From: Torreya grandis | Taxonomy: Eukaryota > Streptophyta > Pinopsida > Cupressales > Taxaceae | Length of the DNA stretch: 64,000 nt | Direction: 5' to 3' | Assembly (NCBI GenBank): GCA_037957365.1 | Contig: JARHVA010002004.1 | Coordinates: 1,979,001-2,043,000 of the forward strand | Part shown: one piece after another, positions 38,261 to 50,315 of the stretch | Layout of the letters: every line of letters starts with the position of its first letter | How positions within the stretch are numbered: position 1 is the stretch's first letter | Made by a program: the position numbers and the translations under genes | Notes under the pieces: generated by a model | Databases searched by the model: none | What the model was told of the DNA's origin: nothing | What the model saw: only the letters and a program-made list of their open reading frames with translations

Positions 38261-38731
38261 TGTTAGAAATATAAAACACAATTAAATATTGATATAATAA
38301 ATTTAAAAATAAAATACAAAAATCACAATACCAGAAAAATAGGTTTAATGTGGTTCTCCCAAAATGGCCTACGTCAACATAAAAATAGCCAGGTCTTCTC
38401 ATACTTAGTTTAAAAAATGAAGAAATAAAATTGTAATGCATACACTAACATTTCCTCTTCACCCACACTTAGTGTGCTTCCATGATTACAATGCCCTCAT
38501 ATCAAAGGAGGGTTACATATTAGGGCAAAATGCACCAAAATAAATTCTACCATTAGATTTAGAACCTAATAGTGAATGGTCCAGACTTACTATGAAGTGA
38601 CAATATGTTACAATACTTTTTTTAGCCACCTTGACCCCCATGGTGACCTTAGTTGGGGGCATTTTCCTCTTCCCACACCTCCCATGTTGGGAACTGGGCA
38701 TTATAATAAGATCAGGGTCCACCATCCAATA
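38261..38731 (-). repeat. 5' LTR of the U3 copia element
   Basis: Plus-strand start TGTTAGAAATATAAAACAC and end ACCATCCAATA (usual CA end now TA). Followed by GTAGG, the target duplication with one change. Colinear with the 3' LTRs of the other units. Confidence 0.8.
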
Positions 38732-38736
38732 GTAGG

Positions 38737-41099
38737 CAATGATGTCCAAATAAAATCTAAGGCTTAAGCATTTTTAAATAATAATCTAGAATACTTAAAA
38801 AAAACATATTTTACCATTTACAAAAAATTCATAAGAAAAAGACAACGATTACTAAACCAAAAAACCCACGAGGCTCACGATGAGTATATGTAATACCAAG
38901 AACCATCAAAATAAATCACAGATGGATAAAAATATGTTTTTTAATATACATTGAAAACAATAATTTATAAACCCTATGACACTATGGCTCATAGCCTAAG
39001 TGAGGTATAAAATATCTCACCTGTTAATAATGATAACTAAGCAAAATTCATGGATTGTTCATGTTAAAAAACTCCAGTGGATATAGACATGGGTCTCCTA
39101 AAATGTGCATTTGTGAATATTGAGATGTGCACCAGATTTGTCATTTCATCATAAGATAAAATAAATAACCCTAAATAATAAAAAACCTTGCATTTCCATT
39201 AAAAATTGTAAGTCAAAATAACTCATTTTGAATGATTCATATATTAACTGCATTGAAATAAACTATAGTTTAAGAATTCAAGAAATTATGGAAATTGAAC
39301 TTTTCATTTTTAAATTTTCAACAAACATTTGAAGCCACATTAAAAAAAATTAAATGAATTGGATTATAACCCTAATTAGGTATAAAAATCCTTATCTATA
39401 TGCAGATATGGCAATTGATGACAAGTAGTATTGCAGTCACTACTGTTCTTCCTGTAATCCCATATGACAAACACTTGATATCCTATTCCCTTCAATAACA
39501 TCACACATGAAATGTGATTGCCTAATGGGAACAAAGAAGGGATGATGGTGCATGAAGGTCAACATTAAATAGTGTAATGATTAGAGAATTAAATGCAAGG
39601 TGATGGGTAATAACTATTGAGTGATGAGTCGTTAATGCCTCATCAACTTAAATTGGGTGTATTCATTATATGGGTTCTTCTTTATTAACCAATGTTTAAA
39701 TGGTCAAATTTTGGTTCCCACTTTGGTTTTTGTTGGTTATTTTACCATCACCAATTGATCAGACCTCCAAAATGGTACCATAATGACCATTTGCACAACA
39801 ATCAAAACCCTAGGTCCATACTACCATGTTAGATGTCTAAACCAAGAATATCAAAGTTGACACATTAATATATCCATCAATGTCAATTTTACGTGTTGAT
39901 GTGGTATGATTTAAATTCTAGATAAACACAAATTTAAGTTTCAAGTGTTTTGAGTCATCTCACGTAATAAGGTGTAGACAAAATAAAGTTGAAGAGACTA
40001 AATTAAGGTCCTTTTTTGTTTGTATGATGATAAATTTGATTTTATTTTAAAAAAATCACTAAATAAGTATTTATTTGTAAGTAAAATGAAAAATATAAAA
40101 ATTTGGATGAGAAATTAAAATGAAGGCTTTGTTTTTCACTTTTTAATCTCCAAATGCTTTCGGGAAGGATGTATTTGAATTTTTAAAATCCAAATCTTGC
40201 CAATTTAATTTTATTGTTTGTTTATTTTATTAACTTCATTATCACTCTTAGAAAAATGTGTTTGTAAATATGAATAATTAAATATTAAACAAGACTGTAA
40301 ACCCTTTTTTTTTTTAAAATTTGTGTTGTCGATATATATGATAACTAAAAAAAATAAACAATTTTAGATTTAATTTGAAATATTAGATAAGATTTGTCTA
40401 TATGTCACATAGATACATGAAATACATAAATTTCCTTATATAAGAGGTATTTATTTTTATCTAGCGTATTCGTTTACAACTTTCCTTATACTTTTTTATG
40501 TGTTTAATATAATAATACTTTCAAAAAGCATATCTTTACAACTTCGTTCTATTGTGCTTATTTTTTTCCCAATATTGGTTTTATACATAATTCAAGTTTT
40601 ATATCTATATGAATTTATTCAATATTTTTATTTTTCTTAAAATAATATCATTTGTTTTTAAAACTATACCACATGCCAGGTTAAATAATTAAAGTGCAAT
40701 GATCAAAGTGTATTGTATATTTATGTAAATTTATTTATGCTTAATAACTAATATTTGGAATTGTGGGAATTTCATTTTTATAGTGAAACATTTTACTTTT
40801 GGTCTTCCAAATTTTAAAAATAGTTGACGTCATTTTCTTTATAAGGAAGTTTTGTATTTTATGTTTGACGTCATTTTCTTTATATATTTTTTTAACCAAC
40901 TCTTACTATTATTTTTTACAAACATTTTTTCTTAAATTAGTGTAAGTTTTATATATGTAAAATCAATTTCAAATATTTTATCATGAAGAACATGATTTTT
41001 CTACAATTTAACATAACAAACATTTTTTCTACAAAGGATTGGAGGGTATCAATACTTTAGGGCATGGATAGAATATCATTATATGAAAAATATTCAAGT
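38737..41099. other. Anonymous stretch shared with 11370-13659
   Basis: No coding domain recognised. It carries the 52-bp block identical between units (39853-39904). Confidence 0.6.
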
Positions 41100-41745
41100 C
41101 CAAAAGTAACTTGAAAAAAATGGAGCTCTTTATGAATAAACATGATAAAAATCATGCTCGACATTTTTTAGGAAAGATAAGAAATAGTGCCAAATATAGC
41201 CATTATGTTCCTCATTCACAAATAGATTTAAATGAGACATATGGTGTTATTAATGTGGATGAATCTTACCATTTTTCAAATTTTTTGTGAACATGCTAAT
41301 CAAGGAGTTGATAATTATTCACAATAACACTCAAAAATGGAGGAAATTGTTTCACTAACTCAAACATTTGAAATTGATAATACTAATGAGGAGATGGAAA
41401 AATAATGCAAAGAGAAGATTAGGCCAAAACAAGTTATTTACCATTTATTATAAAGTTTGATCAGGTGTATGAAGATGTAAACCATGGTAACATTGGAAAA
41501 TGACATTGGAATAAAGTGAAAAATGGTGTAAATTTTATTTGTGAAATATAATTAATAGGAATTCAATGCAAATACAAGTGAACCAGGTGGAGAAAGACGT
41601 TAAAATCAGTAATAATTGGAAACACCTTATGGGCTACACCTTCAACATGGAGTTTTTATGAAGAAATAAATTTCATTATTGAGAAAACATACTAGCTAAT
41701 AGGTCTTATGAAAGCTTGTGATACAAAATAATGGGTTAATCTAAG
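41100..41745 (+). pseudogene. Myb/SANT-like relic, probable Harbinger accessory protein (U3)
   Basis: Colinear with 13660-14290. Recognisable pieces are DQVYEDVNHGN, HWNKVKNGVNF, LIGIQCKYK, RWRKTLK and then STWSFYEEINFIIEKTY. The last fits the W.FY.EMD.I pattern that follows Myb/SANT-like domains. It lies 0.6 kb from a minus-strand Harbinger transposase relic, the usual two-gene content of PIF/Harbinger elements. Confidence 0.55.
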
Positions 41746-42304
41746 CATGATTACAATGTAAAAAGATACAAAATGAAAATCATATAAAGAAAGTCCACCT
41801 ATTAATATTTGAAAAAATTGAAGTGGTGCATATCCAAAAACTTCCTTCAAAAAATCTATAGTTGAGAGAAAAATTGTTAAAATAAAAATAATATCATGTG
41901 AATATTTGGGAGAAAAAGCATAAAAATATTGCACTATTTCACTCACGAAATGAAATAAATTGAGGAAGGTAGATTAAAACTTGAGCATGTAGGACTGGAA
42001 TAAGAGGGCAAACAAATGGAGAATATATTACATGTGCAACTTTAAATTACAAATAGTATTTTTTACATGTAAAACACTACACTTTATTCACATACATAAA
42101 ATAATTACATCCTATATTCAGTTCATAAATTCAAAAAAACTATACAATAGCTAGGAAAAATAGTATAACATTATTTCAAACTAATACTATATTGTCTTTT
42201 CCATTCAACAAATATAATGTATCTTTGTGATTTGCATTGATGCATTTCCATTCCTTGAGTACACAATTGAGTCTCAAAATTAAGATATAAATTTAATTGT
42301 CTGT

Positions 42305-43080
42305 TTGGCTCATCTACATTGTTCATTCGTAAAAAAAATATGAAGCACATAACACACCACTATGATTTTGGGCACTTTTTCTAACTCTATGCCTTCATTT
42401 TGCAAAATTATCCATCTCCATTTTAGTATACCAAATAAATTATCAATCTTCACACACCCTCTAGATAAGTATTTTTAAAAAAGAGTATGCATTGGGCAGA
42501 GATTGGTAAAATATAACTTTCGTAAGTAGGGAGAAATTGGATAAGTAGAATCTTCAATTAATTGGGAAAAAATAGTGCTTTCCTCAATTTGGAATGTTGA
42601 AGATGTTAATACTTATCTATGCTTGTATTATTTTTTATCATAGAAAAATTCAAATGATTAGCATCATGAGCACCACCATGAGCATTTACACACACATCTT
42701 AAAATATATTTTTTGTGCGTTATAGATTCCTTGCAATAAAACACATTGCAAATGGTGTTGTTTTACATAATTTGTAGGAGTATAATATTTTTCAGGGCAA
42801 TATGATAACTTAATATGTGTACCATCAAATGCAGCACATATAATTTAAAGTAGGGATAAAATTTGAAAATCACTGAGTATTTTTTATGTGTTCATGATAA
42901 TATACATTAGGATCATATTTATTTATACTAAAAATAATTTCCCACTAAAGTTTCCTTCTAAATTTTTTAATTAAATGTGTAGGCGGTGATTTTATTATTT
43001 GTGGTACTAGTAGTGACATCACATGAATGGGTGGTACCAATAAATCCCATGGGATTTATGTCTTCTAACATCATCATAGC
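42305..43080 (-). pseudogene. PIF/Harbinger transposase relic (DDE_Tnp_4 type)
   Basis: Minus-strand pieces in order: CAAFDGTHIKLSYCPEKYY near 42825 (first catalytic Asp); CVNAHGGAHDANHLNFS near 42660-42700 (second Asp, HD); IEDSTYPISPYL near 42540 (third acidic site, D.YP); RGCVKIDNLFGILKWRW near 42450; and VPKIIVVCYVLHIFLRMN near 42330-42360. This is the order and spacing of the Harbinger DDE domain and its LHN tail. Several frameshifts and at least one stop break it. Terminal inverted repeats were not identified. The segment is missing from U2. Confidence 0.8.
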
Positions 43081-44904
43081 ATGCTTTATCGAAGTGTTAA
43101 ACCTTTACATCATACATGTGCATAGGACTATAGTTTGACTCCGCACATGAGCCAATCGAGAAACTTGTGAAAAAATTGCTATGTTGATGTAACTGAGCAA
43201 TATGGACATTAATTAGTTAAGGACTTTAGTCCATGTCAGCATTCAAATTAGTCATTAATTTTCCATTTAACTGACCTGAAATGTTTAATTATGATGTAGC
43301 AGTTTTTTTTTTAAATTATTGGATTTTAATTAGAACGCAACATTATTTATTGGGAAAACGAGTTATTTTAAAATTATATTTAAGGATATAGATTAAAAAT
43401 AAAAATCCATTCATATATTAAATATTTACTATTGCAGTGAGTTTACATTGTAAATTTACATAAAAACTCAATTTTAAACAATATACAATATAAATGTAAG
43501 GACTAACTGCTACATGGAAGTATGGATATATCTCATGCTAATATTTTGATTTCAATGGAATAAATAAAAAATACAATGTGCTATTAAATTTAAATATAGG
43601 GACTAATCCCTATTTGGCCCTTGTTCATAACTTATACATTAATTTAATTGATATTAAAAAAAGTACTGTGATATGATTTTAGTATCTATTGTTCAAAGGA
43701 TCAATATAAAATAATAGTACAGTGGGTCTATTTATTATATTATTTTTTGTCTACAAATATAATGTTCAAACCTCCACAAAAAAGATTTTTGGCTATTTTA
43801 TAAAGTTAATTTAGTGATTATTTAATTAGATATCCACTTAGCAAACAAGTTAAGGATATAAAATATGAAACAAGAAATATACACTATCTATTAAGATTGA
43901 GAAATATGTCTTTATGGTACACTATCTACTCATTATTCTACTTCTAATGAGGAAATATGAAATATATACATGGACAAATAGATTTATTACTCCATCTCCA
44001 TCCCAATGATTGATAAAAGACTATGAATTTCCAAAATAGGTTACAATGATAACACTTATAATTTTGTGCAAATGTATATTTTATAAATTATTTTTTTGCA
44101 AAGCAAGTATGGGGGATATTTTTTAGAAGATATTTTGACATATTTCTATAAGGTTTGATTAAAATATAAAACAAGGAGAGAATATTTAGATGAAATATGA
44201 TGAATGAATAACATGAGTAAACTTAATTTTAAATAGTAGAGTTTAAGAATAAAAATGGACTGTACCCCTTCTTTTTAACAAAAATTGTACGAAGTTCTAA
44301 AATGACATTTTATATTCATTGATTTTTTTAGTGCATCGGGGAGTCGCTTGAATGGATGGATTTCTTAGGTCGATAACTTAAATGAAATGCAACTTGCACA
44401 GGGCTTGTCTATGCTTCAAATATTCAAAACAAAAATACTTTTTCCATATAAATCTAAATATTATTCTTCACAACAGGTACAAAAACCACACCACAAATCT
44501 TTTTCTATGTTTATATTCACCTTTGCACTCTCCTTTCTATGCATATATTTTTAAACTGGCATATGGTATTAGAGTTCTTACATCATGTGTGATACTTAAT
44601 TTTTTCCTATTTTGAATGGGTCACCCAAAAACCAAAAAAAAGACAAATTTTGTTTAAAACATTTCAGAAAGAGCTTCATTTTTATATTCCTCTTCTCTAA
44701 AAAAATTAGATCATTCACAAGAATATGTGAAGCTAAACCAAAATATTCATTTTGTACACATTGGGAGAAAAATTGTAAAAACTCTCAATCGTTTGTTTGA
44801 CAACTTAAAAAAATTAATTTCAAAGGTCTTGGTCTAAGGAATACCTTAATTAAGGATCATGGGATTCTTATACATGCCTTATCCCAAGAGATTAAACCTA
44901 TAAT
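43081..44904. other. Anonymous stretch around the Harbinger relic end
   Basis: 43081-43634 is present only in U3. 43635-44904 is colinear with 14495-15739. GGGACTAATCCCTATTTGGCCC at 43599-43620 could be a transposon end but no partner was found. The frame near 44612-44880 is shared with U2 and unrecognised. Confidence 0.45.
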
Positions 44905-45789
44905 GAACCCATCACATTTTTAAGTATGGGGATTAGATATTATTGGAAAAAATATTCCTACCTCATCAAATGGACACAATTTCATTATTACAAACAAAAA
45001 GTATTTTAAAAAAAGGGTGGTAGTTATGCCACTCATATACACCATAGGCCTTCAAATATCTAATTTCAGTTTTAATCAAATAATTTTCCACTTTAGAATC
45101 CCATCCAAAATCATATCACATACTGTAAAATCATTTATGAATAAGGAAGTGGAAGACCTGTGGAATCGATATCATATTTATTAACATTTATCCAAACACT
45201 ATTACCCTCGGGTAATGGCCAAGCATAAGCAACAAACAAAATGATTATAAACATACTTGAGAAGATTGTCATTGACATTAGAATAAAATGGCATCCAAAA
45301 CTATATCATATACTTTGCTTATATATAAGAAGTTTTTGAATGCCTACTAGGACCATTTCATACTCTTTGGTATTTAGAATAGATGCAGTCTTTTTAGTTG
45401 AAATTGAACACCCCTCATTACGTATATCCTTTTAGGGCATCATAATAACCATTGAGTATAAAAATGAGTAGCAACATGATCTATAATTATTGGATGATAA
45501 TTGTCAAAATGCCCTTGATCACCTTAAAGCATATCAAAATAAGTTGAAAGGCCAATATTGTAAGAAAATTTAATCTTGAAAATTGAAATTGGTGAGCTTG
45601 TCCTTAAAGAAAAATCAGAAAAACACCAATATTGAATGCAAAAAGAAGGTAAATTTTGAAGTAAATTGGACTGGGCCTTATGTTATTATTACCAAATTTG
45701 GATCAAGGGCATATAAAATAGCCACTCTAGATGCATATGAGCTTGATGAGGTAATAAATATAATGCATATAAAACAATTCTATATCTAA
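44905..45789 (+). pseudogene. Plus-strand Ty3/gypsy integrase relic (U3)
   Basis: Near 44935 the plus strand reads GLDIIGKNIPTSSNGHNFII with the first catalytic Asp. Near 45500-45560 it carries ALDHLKAYQNKLKGQYCKK, the helix before the C-terminal domain. 45583-45789 is open and reads VNFEVNWTGPYVIITKFG then AYKIATLDAYELDEVINIMH and IKQFYI, a clear GPY/F chromatin-proximal domain. It is colinear with 15740-16622. No RT or protease accompanies it. Confidence 0.8.
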
Positions 45790-48759
45790 TAGGGCCTAGA
45801 AATTTTGATCCACCATCTAGAAGACCACATATTTGGCAGAAATCCTATGCATTACTAATTTACTATCCATCATTCTTCCTCATCTCTCATCATTACCATC
45901 TTCCCAACTAGGCCACTAAGCTTCCATATGCACCTGATCCTAATGGTGGTTTTAAGATATATGCTTTGACAATAAAGAGATATGAGAATCAAAATGGGTT
46001 AGGTTAATTCTAAAAGTATAGAGGTGATAACTATTAAAGAGTCATTTGGAACATATAATACACTTTGAAAACAATATTTCCTTCTGACATCCAAATCTAA
46101 ATAAAATTCAATTCTTCTAGATGGCTCTTCTCCCTATCATCCTTAATGGCACTAAATTTTACTTATCTCCTTTCATTACCCTAATAATATAACCACCTAC
46201 ACCCAGTAACTTCATTATTAAAGAAGGTTCATTAATTATTCCTCCTCCAAGATGTATAATTCATTTTATAATTTTTTTAAAAATAGAATCGTAAATTTTT
46301 ATCCAGTTCCTAGGATTATAATCATATCTAGTTTGATCCTATCTTAATTATTTCCAGATAATTTTTCCCTATTATCCTTGGTCAATATTCTAAGATACTT
46401 TATAAATTTTCCATTTTAGCCTAACACCCTCTTATCCTATAATGAGTAGTCTTGTTTATATTTGTTTAATCAAGTTTCTTTAACATATTGTTAACATTTT
46501 TCTTGTAAATCAATTTAAATCCATTTCACACTTTTTATACATAGTAGTTAAATATTAATTAGGTCACACGTCCATTTTAATTCAATTAAATTTTTAAATA
46601 CATTATACATCCATTTAATTTATGTTTTTTAGAAATGTTTATTACATCATCTTGATAATATATAAATTTAATATATTATCCATATGTAAATATATTTTTT
46701 TGTCTTAATTAAGTTGTCTTATTAATAGTTATGTTTTGTAAATACTTATTGTAATCTTTCATGTTGTTTTAATCCTTTTTAATCGGTTTGTATCTTAATG
46801 TTTGTATTATCTTCTTAAGTATTCTATATTGTAAATATTTGGTTTTGGACTAGGAATGAAGATGGCCCCAACTAACTATCCATTATGAAATTTGGAATGT
46901 CATTAAAAATGTTCCTTCTTAATCTCCCCATGCACTATAAGTCAATGTGACCTCAACTATCCAAATGTCATAGGTATATTCTTGACTAAGTGCAATAGTA
47001 AAACTGGATTTCTAATATTTCAATTAGATTCAAGACATGCCACAACTTGTATCACCTAATCATTAAACTATCACATTTGACCACCCTAACCTACTAACTA
47101 ATCTATCCACCTCCTTGGTGCAGGAGGGTTTACCCATTACCAATATATGAGACATATCATTATCTCACTAAATCACCATATACCTAAATCTTAGCACATA
47201 TTATAAGTTATAACACATTCCATTTTTTTATAATATCACATTATATCATTTAATACATTTAATACAACATAAAAATTAAAACCTAACATCACATCATATA
47301 TCTACAAACCATATCATCTACATCATCATGTATATGAAATTAAAAGACATCCACATCATCATATACATTAATTTAAAGAACACCCATAAAAGACATAATC
47401 ATACATCATTTTTATACATGTAAATAAATCATAACATCCACCTCACATACAAATATAATCATCTCCTACTTATATTCAATCAAATCCAATATCTAATCTA
47501 ACAAATACATCACACTCACATATGTGAAATATACATAAACATGCCATATACCAAAATAAATATCATCATAATCACATAAATGTCCATCCATCATGTAAAA
47601 AATATATAAAATATCAACATTATGTGCATCAATGTGGTAAGTATGAAATGAATGTCTAAAATACAAAAAGTGTCTCATCAAACCTAGATCATGACACTCC
47701 TGGTGGTCTCATAGTTGATTAATGTACATAATGAGTAGTTTTGGCCTTATAATATGGAGCTTACTAATCTACTACAACCACACCCTTGTAAAGACCCCTA
47801 TAGTATTGGGCCCCTCTAGTCAAATGTGGTATTTAACTATCACATCTCCTAAGCCATGTCTCTTTAATAGTGTGCCCCCCTCTTTCTAGGTTTGCTCAGC
47901 TACTTGTAACTCTACCTCTCGTTAGCCAAATCTAGTTTGAATCTAACCTATCTGACCTTGTATGGATTTTATATGTATAATTATAGCTTGAATCTAACCT
48001 ATATGACCCTATAGGGGTACTATATATGTATCTCTATCTTGAATCCAACCTATCTAACCCTATAGAGCTACTCTATGTGCATTTTTTTGTCCTAATCTAT
48101 CCCAACAATGTGGTCAAGAAAATTAATATCAATCCCATCTACATATATTATTACTCTATATATCATTATAAATCTACCAACTCTAGAAAATATTTATCTC
48201 TCTCAGCAATGATCCTTTCCACATTATCCACCCTCACCCTCACCTCCTACTGAAGACTATCAATCTTTTCCTGGTTTTCCATATTAATAGGTGGCCTAGA
48301 AGGCCCCACCACATCAATTCCTTTCCACCTCACTCATTGATCCCCCCCACCCAAACCTTGATCACCCTTCACTACACCTTGATCACCCCTACCAATAACC
48401 ATCAAATTTTGATCAATCCTATCATGACCATCATTTCCACCATATCTCTTAGCCTATAGTTATAGCCTCGATTTCAATCATCTCTTTAAACATTCTTATT
48501 CCAATAAGAGCCTCCATACTGTCCTTCTCCTCTTAGGAACCTATGTTGGTCTCAATAATATCTTTGGACATCTCTATTTCCACTATCTTATATAATATAT
48601 AGACCTTGTAGGATCTTCTATAGCTATCTAATAATCATATACTATAAGAACTATGTTCTCATCATCTACCTTTGCTAATGCCTTCTCAAATCTATGCCCC
48701 TACTCAGACCTCTCTCTATCACTCTTAGAATGTAAATTCTCCTCTCTTAGGAGATCTTA
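45790..48759. other. Anonymous stretch including the empty site of E1
   Basis: Colinear with 16623-18146 and then 29793-31241, with no insertion between. TACAT at 47319-47323 is the single, unduplicated E1 target. No coding domain recognised. Confidence 0.65.
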
Positions 48760-49560
48760 CTAATGTCAAAACTATCTTTTCACTCTATTATAATGATATC
48801 TCTCTATATTGTCATCTCTTTGCCCTATCAAATAATACTTTGTTAGCATATAGGTATAGTCTATATCCTCTTCCCATCCCCATTGTACCATCATGTACTA
48901 TATCTAAATAAGTTGGTCCTTAATAAAACTATCTGATGCCTTATTATAAAATATTGTATCTCATACATGAGCTCTCTTCACTCCCAAAAAAATGTACCAT
49001 CTAAACACTAGTAGATTATGAAGATTATTAACTGCTCATGTGCCTAATGTTCTCTTCATTACCACATTCTCCTAAAAATATATTTGTATCAATAATGAGG
49101 GTTAGAAAATTACCACTCTTCTATATACCCCCATATGAAGCTCCCTATATAGTTGGTCCAACACAATAGGTTCCCATGCAAAAACTTGATAATCAGGCAC
49201 CATGTCTACCACTACATCCCATAAACCTAGATGAAACCACTAACCACTCTTGTATAGTAATAATATGCTAGTAATAAGAAACATGAATACTAGGTTCAAC
49301 CTGTCAATATTATCATCTGTGAAGGCAGTATCAATGTAAATGCATGATTTTTGAAATTTGACCTATAGATGTCCACACAGCCATTGTAATGTCATGCTCA
49401 ATTCCCATGACCTCCAAAGGATTACATATACTCTCATAGGTAATCATGAAATGTGCCACACATCCTCCAAAGTCACTGTCATCTCTCATATGATGAAGTG
49501 AAAATTGCTCATCCTAAAATGTGATCTCTCTACCAATGCAATGATGAGAGCCTAGTTTAT
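48760..49560 (-). pseudogene. Plant mobile domain (PMD) relic (U3)
   Basis: The minus strand reads ALIIALVERSHF (49522-49551), then FHFII, a stop, and EMTVTLEDVWHI (49449-49487), a stop, LPMR. Further on FAWEPIVLDQLYRELHMGV near 49140-49200 matches the W(G)..LA.LYR.L part of the domain. The C-terminal region near 48760-48990 is colinear with 31242-31478. Two independent conserved blocks make the family call solid; function is lost. Confidence 0.7.
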
Positions 49561-50315
49561 CTAAATGAATAACATCATGCTAATATAATATAGTCTAGTC
49601 ATATCCATTACTCTAATATCAACCAACCTCAGTTGATGCATCTTATGTAATACTAGTGGTCATCATAGTTTGCATTCTAACACACCTAAATCTTCCTACA
49701 CCACCAAACCTTTTAGTCCTTAATCACTATAAACTAACACCCCAACCTGAATTTTTCATATTTGATACCTAACCTACCTATCTATACCTATTATACCTAT
49801 CCATCTACCTATTCCCATCTTATCCTTTTACCCAACTAAGTATCAAATATAACATTTAGTAAAATTGCTTTTGGTTCCTAACCCTAACTTAAAATTTTGG
49901 AAAAATCTCCCTTCCCTTCTTGTAGTTATGAAAAACTACTACTCACCGCCTAAATATTTAAGAAACTGTAAGTTACCCTATGTGGTATTGTAAAACTATA
50001 TCTCCCCTATGATGGTTTTATAAAACCATAATTTTCTACAAGTGATTTTTTAAAACCATGGGTAACAAGTGAAGTACTCCAAATTACATGCATAAAACTA
50101 TAACTAGGGCCAATAACCCGAGTTCTAATTTTGTCTTGTTCAAATTTACACCTCATTAATACCTTAGTAAATGTAGCTAAAATACAAAATGATAAAATAA
50201 GATGGGGTATGTACTCCTTATCCTACCTCAACTGGTGATTGGAACTGACAAACTTTTTATCTGTGGTAGGAAGCATGTGGGAATGTAATCCATTCTTGAT
50301 AACTCAAAATAAAAA
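49561..50315. other. End of U3, no gene recognised
   Basis: Colinear with 32061-32764 and continuous with U4 at 50316. Confidence 0.6.

Larger units (their letters stand above)
34733..38731 (-). mobile_element. Ty1/copia element in U3, 3' LTR deleted
   Basis: The best copy of the copia 5' end: LTR 38261-38731, primer-binding site, gag from 38185, then protease, integrase and RT relics. At about 34731 the sequence jumps from the first 15 or so bases of the 3' LTR into the RNase H coding, a deletion of about 1 kb. GTAGG at 38732-38736 is the diverged right target duplication (GTAAG elsewhere). Confidence 0.85.
32765..50315. repeat. Array unit U3 (17551 bp, most complete)
   Basis: Contains the left arm, copia with 5' LTR and primer site, anonymous stretch, both Harbinger relics, gypsy integrase relic and PMD relic in order. 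It lacks the copia 3' LTR and RNase H end (about 1 kb). It keeps the pre-insertion site of E1 at 47319-47323. Confidence 0.8.

Noticed and set aside
32765..50315. The whole unit as one giant autonomous transposon
   Set aside because: Its coding relics belong to at least four unrelated families on both strands, and no matching ends bound it. A composite, duplicated segment fits better.
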